DNA from: Rhodocyclales bacterium
GTDB taxonomy: Bacteria; Pseudomonadota; Gammaproteobacteria; Burkholderiales; Rhodocyclaceae
NCBI GenBank assembly: GCA_021413665.1
Contig: JAIOPW010000248.1
Coordinates: forward strand, 1 to 5,002
Direction: 5' to 3'
Length of the DNA stretch: 5,002 nucleotides
Below are positions 1 through 3,143 of the stretch, in pieces. The notes beneath the pieces were generated by a model. The model had not been told where the DNA came from. It saw only the letters and a list, made by a program, of their open reading frames with translations, and ran no database searches. The position numbers were made by a program, and so were the translations under genes. How positions within the stretch are numbered: position 1 is the first letter of the stretch; the number at the start of each line of letters is the position of its first letter.

Positions 1-244
1 AGTGTTGCCGGTATCGGTCCGCCTCGTGCGCCTGTAGCGCCAGATACATGGCCATGCGCTGCGAAAGCATGCGCTGGCGCCCTGCCAGATTGATGATCTC
101 GGCTGCTTGCTCGTTGTTCGCGATCAGCGCCCAGCCGAGGACAAGGGACACCAGAGTGAGAGCCACGACCGCAAGCGACGCCTTCCACTGCCTTCGCGAC
201 AGCTTGCGGATCAGACTGCCGGTATCGCGGGTTGCGATGTCCAT
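1..244 (-). CDS. Partial membrane sensor/signal transducer with PilJ/NarX-type N-terminal domain (5' end of gene only)
   Basis: Reading the minus strand from the ATG at 244-242 gives 81 codons without a stop, running off the left edge, so only the N-terminus is present. A TAG lies in frame three codons upstream, so this ATG is the first available; no clear Shine-Dalgarno sequence precedes it. Residues 1-21 are basic (IRKLSRRQWK). Residues about 22-42 form one hydrophobic membrane helix (SLAVVALTLVSLVLGWALIA). Residues 50-64 read INLAGRQRMLSQRMA, the hallmark of the type IV pili methyl-accepting chemotaxis transducer N-terminal (PilJ-like) domain, related to the periplasmic sensing helix of NarX/NarQ nitrate sensors. 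The output domain (histidine kinase, GGDEF/EAL or chemotaxis signalling) lies outside the window, so the class of protein and its ligand cannot be told. It is divergent from the exporter/sulfide oxidase genes, but a regulatory link to them is only a guess. Confidence 0.8.
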   Translation of the reverse strand, partial: MDIATRDTGSLIRKLSRRQWKASLAVVALTLVSLVLGWALIANNEQAAEIINLAGRQRMLSQRMAMYLALQAHEADRYRQH

Positions 245-273
245 GGGGATCTAGCGCGGGGTTGTTCGTTCCA

Positions 274-295
274 GAATACTAAATACAGGAATACT
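274..295. repeat. Short direct repeats AATAC/GAATACT in the divergent intergenic region
   Basis: AATAC occurs at 275-279, 282-286 and 290-294. The first and third copies belong to a longer identical 7-mer GAATACT (274-280 and 289-295), 15 bases apart. The cluster overlaps the candidate -10 region of the minus-strand sensor gene, so it could be an operator, but no known binding motif is recognised. Confidence 0.3.
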
Positions 296-307
296 CCGAC
301 TTGCCAA
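280..307 (-). promoter_or_regulatory. Candidate sigma70 promoter for the minus-strand sensor gene
   Basis: On the minus strand, TTGGCA (plus positions 302-307; 5 of 6 to the -35 consensus) is followed after 16 bases by TATTTA (280-285; 3 of 6 to the -10 consensus). Transcription would begin near 273, giving a leader of about 30 bases before the ATG at 244. The -10 match is poor, so this is only a candidate. Confidence 0.25.
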
Positions 308-338
308 ATCGATCTCGACGCACGACCGGTCAGGGCGC

Positions 339-355
339 CTGGCGCGGCATTTGTT
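339..355 (+). promoter_or_regulatory. Sigma54-like (-24/-12) element upstream of the adaptor gene
   Basis: CTGGCGCGGCATTTGTT fits the sigma54 pattern YTGGCRYRNNNNTTGCW at every position except one. The -24 GG is at 341-342, ten bases follow, and then G353-T354 stands where the nearly invariant -12 GC is expected. A start near 366 would give a leader of about 98 bases before the adaptor ATG. The missing C is a serious weakness. The element is listed because sulfide-responsive sqr operons in some betaproteobacteria are driven by the sigma54-dependent activator FisR. That link is inference. Confidence 0.25.
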
Positions 356-398
356 CATTGTGAATGCTTGCATTGCCGGCAGATGTGACATATTCCGC

Positions 399-424
399 AC
401 TTTCCCCGGCAATTCCCTGACGCC
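399..424 (+). repeat. Copy 1 of an imperfect 25/26-base repeat matching the start of the RND pump gene
   Basis: Bases 411-424 (AATTCCCTGACGCC) are identical to 3183-3196 inside the RND pump gene. The match extends left: ACTTTC-CCC-GG-C at 399-410 aligns with ACTTTC-TCA-GG at 3172-3182, with two mismatches and one extra base. In the pump gene the stretch encodes residues around YFLRNSLTP, just before the first membrane helix. Here it lies in a region without a gene and would read TFPGNSLTP. It may be a relic of a former RND gene copy or rearrangement, or a chance match. Confidence 0.4.
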
Positions 425-428
425 ACGC

Positions 429-456
429 TTGATTTTTTTAAATATAAGCATATACT
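429..456 (+). promoter_or_regulatory. Candidate sigma70 promoter immediately upstream of the adaptor gene, possibly giving a leaderless mRNA
   Basis: TTGATT (429-434; 4 of 6 to the -35 consensus) is followed after 16 bases by TATACT (451-456; 5 of 6 to the -10 consensus), in the only strongly AT-rich stretch of the window (about 429-466). A normal distance from the -10 box puts the transcription start at about 463-464, which is the A of the adaptor ATG. No Shine-Dalgarno sequence is seen before that ATG, which agrees with a leaderless transcript. Confidence 0.45.
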
Positions 457-463
457 AATATTA

Positions 464-1624
464 ATGATGACACGAACCAATCAACGTTTCCTGCCCACGG
501 GCGTTCTCCTCCTCCGTATAGCTTTTGCCTCGCTGTCCGCCGGTCTGGTGTCGACGAGCGGTTCTTTCGCCGCGGGCGCCCCGTCCATCGGGGATGCCGG
601 CGCGCGAAGCGGAGTCCCCGGCGTCCAAAGCGAAGGCATGCAAGGCGTTGTCCCTGGTACTGCCGGCGGTACAAAGGCAGTTCCGTCGTCGGAGGCGACG
701 CCCGCCAGCATGGTTGTGCAGTTGCGCGAGGTGGATCTCGGTTTCCCGGTCGAGGCGACGGTCGAAGCGGTGCGCCAGGCCACCGTGGCGGCGCAGATCG
801 CTGGTCGCGTGATCGACATTCGAGTCGATGCCGGTCAGCGTGTCAAGCAAGGTGAGTTGTTGATGCGGCTTGACGCGCGCGAAGCCGCCGGTTCCGATGC
901 CAGCGCGCAGGCATCACTGGCACAGGCAAGCGCGGCCTATGAGCGCACCAGGAATCTCCACGCCCAGAAATTCGTCAGCCAGGCGGCACTCGATCAGGCG
1001 GCCGCGGCGTGGAAGGCGGCGCAGGGGGCGGCAGCTTCGTCTGGCGCCGGACTCTCGCACGGCTTGGTGACGGCGCCGATCGCCGGCCTTGTCGCGCAGC
1101 GGCTCATCGAGCCGGGCGAGATGGCTGCGCCCGGACGTCCGCTGATCACGGTGTTCGATCCCAAAGGTTTGCGGGTGATCGCCAACCTGCCCCAGTACAA
1201 GCTGACCGAACTGAAAAAGGCCGGCCGCGCCAGGATCGAGTTTCCCGAAAGCGGGCGCTGGGTCGACGCCGTAAGGGTGGAAATCCTGCCGACGGTGGAT
1301 GTACGCAGCCATACCGCGACGGCCCGCCTGTACCTCCCGGAAAACATCGAGGGCGTGGTGCCGGGAATCTATGCCCGCGCCCACTTCATCATCGGCAAGG
1401 CGCAAAAGCTGACCGTGCCGCCAACGGCGGTCCTCCGTCGCGGCGAGGTAACCGCCGTCTATGTACTGGACGACAAGGGCGCTGTCCGCCTGCGCCAGGT
1501 GCGCCTGGGTGAGGCGGTAGCGGGCGGCGAACTGGAAGTTCTGGCCGGCATCAATGCCGGCGAACGCGTCAGTCTGGTGCCCTTGAAAACCGGCATCGAC
1601 CTGAAGACGCCGGTTTCGCGCTGA
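464..1624 (+). CDS. RND efflux system periplasmic adaptor subunit (membrane fusion protein, HlyD/AcrA family)
   Basis: This 386-residue periplasmic adaptor would bridge an RND inner-membrane pump and a TolC-type outer-membrane channel. Residues 1-36 look like a Sec signal peptide (basic start, hydrophobic stretch from about 9, cleavage likely after SFA at 34-36). There is no lipobox cysteine, so it is not an obvious lipoprotein. Residues 37-82 are a long Gly/Ala/Ser/Pro-rich linker. The first lipoyl half is at about 95-137 (AAQIAGRVIDIRVDAGQRVKQG). A short alpha-hairpin spans about 144-195, and the second lipoyl half is at about 200-230 (LVTAPIAGLVAQRLIEPGE). Beta-barrel and membrane-proximal domains fill 235-386 (VPPTAVLRRGEVTAVYVL). 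The hairpin tip has R161-x3-L165-x6-S172, the known RLS motif for TolC-like partners. The start at 464 keeps the full signal peptide; a second ATG follows directly at 467. No Shine-Dalgarno sequence is seen. Its pump partner is probably the gene at 3144, beyond the intervening oxidoreductase. The exported substrate cannot be told. Confidence 0.92.
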   Translation: MMTRTNQRFLPTGVLLLRIAFASLSAGLVSTSGSFAAGAPSIGDAGARSGVPGVQSEGMQGVVPGTAGGTKAVPSSEATPASMVVQLREVDLGFPVEATVEAVRQATVAAQIAGRVIDIRVDAGQRVKQGELLMRLDAREAAGSDASAQASLAQASAAYERTRNLHAQKFVSQAALDQAAAAWKAAQGAAASSGAGLSHGLVTAPIAGLVAQRLIEPGEMAAPGRPLITVFDPKGLRVIANLPQYKLTELKKAGRARIEFPESGRWVDAVRVEILPTVDVRSHTATARLYLPENIEGVVPGIYARAHFIIGKAQKLTVPPTAVLRRGEVTAVYVLDDKGAVRLRQVRLGEAVAGGELEVLAGINAGERVSLVPLKTGIDLKTPVSR

Positions 1625-1626
1625 GT

Positions 1627-1702
1627 CCGATTCGTTCGCGCCATGAAGAAATCAGCCCGATTGATAGCTGTTGTCGCGATATTGACCGATAATCTTCCGA
1701 TT
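1627..1702. repeat. Three CCGATT direct repeats in the adaptor-oxidoreductase spacer
   Basis: CCGATT occurs at 1627-1632, 1657-1662 and 1697-1702, at intervals of 30 and 40 bases, so all copies would face the same side of the helix. A related CCGATA is at 1686-1691. The 107-base spacer (1625-1731) holds no convincing gene, terminator hairpin or good promoter (a lone -10-like GATAAT at 1688-1693 has no well-spaced -35). The repeats could be regulator half-sites, but no motif is recognised. Confidence 0.3.
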
Positions 1703-1707
1703 TTCCG
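1698..1707 (+). repeat. Copy 1 of CGATTTTCCG leader repeat (upstream of sulfide:quinone oxidoreductase)
   Basis: This 10-mer is identical to 3112-3121 upstream of the pump gene. Here it ends 24 bases before the ATG. In both leaders it is followed, 9-10 bases later, by TCAG running into the Shine-Dalgarno sequence. The shared arrangement suggests related translation-initiation regions, or a duplication formed when the oxidoreductase gene entered the operon. Confidence 0.45.
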
Positions 1708-1718
1708 CAACAATAATC

Positions 1719-1727
1719 AGGGGGAGA
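1719..1727 (+). promoter_or_regulatory. Ribosome binding site of the sulfide:quinone oxidoreductase gene
   Basis: The purine run AGGGGGAGA lies 4 bases before the ATG at 1732, with its GGGGGAG core ending 5 bases before. It is a strong Shine-Dalgarno sequence that fixes this start. It contrasts with the adaptor gene, which has none. Confidence 0.8.
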
Positions 1728-1731
1728 GATC

Positions 1732-3006
1732 ATGGCGCACATCGTAATTCTCGGAGCCGGCATCGGTGGCATGCCCGCAGCCTATGAAATGAGTGAAATC
1801 CTCCGTCCCGGCGACATGCTGACGGTGATTTCAAACAATGCAAAGCACCACTTCACGCCGTCAAATCCGTGGGTCGCCGTTGATTGGCGCAAGCGCGGCG
1901 ACATAGAGGTCGAGATCGCACCGCTGCTGGCAAAGAAGAAAGTCGACTTCATTTCGGTCGGCGCCAAGCGGGTGCATCCGGACAAGAACCAGATCGAACT
2001 CGACGACGGCCGCACTGTTGATTACGACTTTCTGGTGATCGCCACCGGTCCCAAACTCGCGTTCGAGGAAGTCGAAGGACTGGGACCTGACGGACATACC
2101 CAGTCGATCTGCCACGTCGATCATGCGGTCAAGGCCGAGGAAGCCTGGCAGGAGTTCGTCAAGGACCCTGGCCACATCGTGGTCGGCGCCGTGCAAATGG
2201 CGTCGTGTTACGGCCCGGCCTACGAGTTCGCCATGATCATGGACACCGACCTGCGCCGGCGCAAGATCCGCGACAAGGTGCCGATGACCTTCGTCACCGC
2301 CGAGCCCTATATCGGACACCTCGGCCTCGGCGGCGTCGGCGACTCGAAGGGCCTGATGGAGTCGGTGATGCGCGAGCGGCACATCAAGTGGATCTGCAAT
2401 GCCAAGACCACCAAGGTAGAGGCCGGCAAGATGTATGTCACCGAGCACAACGAGGATGGCACGCCGAAGAAGGAGCACGTCCTCGACTTCAAGTATTCGA
2501 TGATGCTGCCGGCCTTCAAGGGCATCGACGCCGTGTTCGGGATCGACGGCCTGACCAATCCGCGCGGCTTCATCCTGATCGACCAGCACCAGCGCAACCC
2601 GAAGTACAAGAACATCTATTCGGCGGGCGTCTGCGTCGCCATTCCACCGGTCGAGGCTACCCCGGTGCCGACCGGTGCGCCAAAGACCGGCTACATGATC
2701 GAGTCGATGGTCAACGCCACCGTGCACAACATTCGCGACGAGCTCGATGGCAAGGAGCCGAGCCACAAGGCGACCTGGAACGCGGTTTGCCTCGCCGACT
2801 TTGGCGACAGCGGCGCCTGTTTCGTAGCCCTGCCGCAAAACCCGCCGCGCAATGTGAACTGGTTCTCCCAGGGCAAATGGGTGCACCTGGCCAAGATCGC
2901 CTTCGAGAAGTTTTATATGCGCAAGATCAAGAAAGGCACCAGCGAGCATATTTTTGAAAAGATGGTGATGAACTCGCTGGGCATCATGAAGTTGAAGGAC
3001 AAGTAA
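1732..3006 (+). CDS. sqr: Sulfide:quinone oxidoreductase (FAD flavoprotein, Acidithiobacillus ferrooxidans SQR-like)
   Basis: This 424-residue protein should oxidise sulfide to sulfane sulfur/polysulfide at the membrane and reduce quinone. The N-terminal FAD-binding Rossmann motif is clear (VILGAGIGG, residues 5-13), as is the second FAD motif DFLVIATGPKLAF (99-111). Three cysteines match the redox-active trio of the A. ferrooxidans enzyme: C127 (in QSICHVDH), C159 (in QMASCYGPAYE) and C353 (in WNAVCLADFGD). H131 and H196 (EPYIGHLG) match histidines reported important in that enzyme. The C-terminal quinone/FAD signature PVPTGAPKTGYMIESM is at 311-326. Extra cysteines are at 222, 301 and 363. 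There is no signal peptide or transmembrane helix. A basic, amphipathic C-terminal stretch (about 380-420) fits monotopic membrane binding. Length is close to the family's (about 430). The alternative, flavocytochrome c sulfide dehydrogenase flavoprotein, is unlikely because no secretion signal or cytochrome partner is seen. Unusually, the gene lies between an RND adaptor and an RND pump gene. Confidence 0.93.
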   Translation: MAHIVILGAGIGGMPAAYEMSEILRPGDMLTVISNNAKHHFTPSNPWVAVDWRKRGDIEVEIAPLLAKKKVDFISVGAKRVHPDKNQIELDDGRTVDYDFLVIATGPKLAFEEVEGLGPDGHTQSICHVDHAVKAEEAWQEFVKDPGHIVVGAVQMASCYGPAYEFAMIMDTDLRRRKIRDKVPMTFVTAEPYIGHLGLGGVGDSKGLMESVMRERHIKWICNAKTTKVEAGKMYVTEHNEDGTPKKEHVLDFKYSMMLPAFKGIDAVFGIDGLTNPRGFILIDQHQRNPKYKNIYSAGVCVAIPPVEATPVPTGAPKTGYMIESMVNATVHNIRDELDGKEPSHKATWNAVCLADFGDSGACFVALPQNPPRNVNWFSQGKWVHLAKIAFEKFYMRKIKKGTSEHIFEKMVMNSLGIMKLKDK

Positions 3007-3111
3007 GCGCACCGTCGACGCCAGAACGCAGACATAGCAGAACGACCAAACGGAGGGGCCAGACCGCAACGGACCGACGTATCCCGCTATCCCTTTGCGC
3101 TCTTGCGCCGG

Positions 3112-3121
3112 CGATTTTCCG
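3112..3121 (+). repeat. Copy 2 of CGATTTTCCG leader repeat (upstream of RND pump)
   Basis: Identical to 1698-1707. It ends 22 bases before the GTG start and is followed 10 bases later by TCAG at 3132-3135, which overlaps the ribosome binding site. The spacing differs from copy 1 by only one or two bases. Confidence 0.45.
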
Positions 3122-3133
3122 GTAGTTCTACTC

Positions 3134-3138
3134 AGAGG
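3134..3138 (+). promoter_or_regulatory. Ribosome binding site that supports the GTG start of the RND pump
   Basis: AGAGG lies 5 bases before GTG at 3144. A TAG stop in the same frame at 3123-3125 leaves no earlier ATG, so this site decides the start. Confidence 0.75.
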
Positions 3139-3143
3139 TAACG

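Larger units (their letters stand above)
3007..3143. other. 137-base spacer between oxidoreductase and pump genes
   Basis: No gene and no convincing terminator were seen. It holds an unused Shine-Dalgarno-like GGAGGGG at 3052-3058 with no start codon at a usable distance. A weak CCGG-7-CCGG dyad at 3108-3122 encloses part of the second CGATTTTCCG repeat, and the true pump ribosome binding site lies at 3134-3138. A lack of terminator agrees with read-through from the oxidoreductase gene into the pump gene. Confidence 0.4.

Noticed and set aside
48..254. Plus-strand small frames at the left edge (48-254 and 107-388)
   Set aside because: They run opposite the partial sensor gene, which has a membrane helix and a recognisable PilJ/NarX motif. 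The plus-strand products show nothing recognisable.
251..451. 66-codon minus-strand frame filling the divergent intergenic region
   Set aside because: Its start is in the AT-rich promoter stretch without a ribosome binding site, and its translation resembles no family I recognise. It is more likely that this space is regulatory.
914..1405. 163-codon minus-strand frame opposite the adaptor gene
   Set aside because: Shadow of the adaptor gene; no motif and no ribosome binding site seen.
1650..1665. AATC...GATT dyad after the adaptor gene as a terminator
   Set aside because: The stem is short and AT-rich, with no following T tract.
2205..2957. 250-codon second plus-strand frame inside sqr
   Set aside because: Arg/Gln-rich alternative frame within a gene whose own frame carries all SQR motifs.
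1861..3069. 402-codon open frame on the minus strand
   Set aside because: It is antisense to the well-supported sulfide:quinone oxidoreductase gene, and its low-complexity translation shows no domain. It is a shadow of codon bias.
3108..3122. CCGG-loop-CCGG hairpin before the pump as a terminator
   Set aside because: The stem is only four to five base pairs and no T run follows, so it is not a credible intrinsic terminator.
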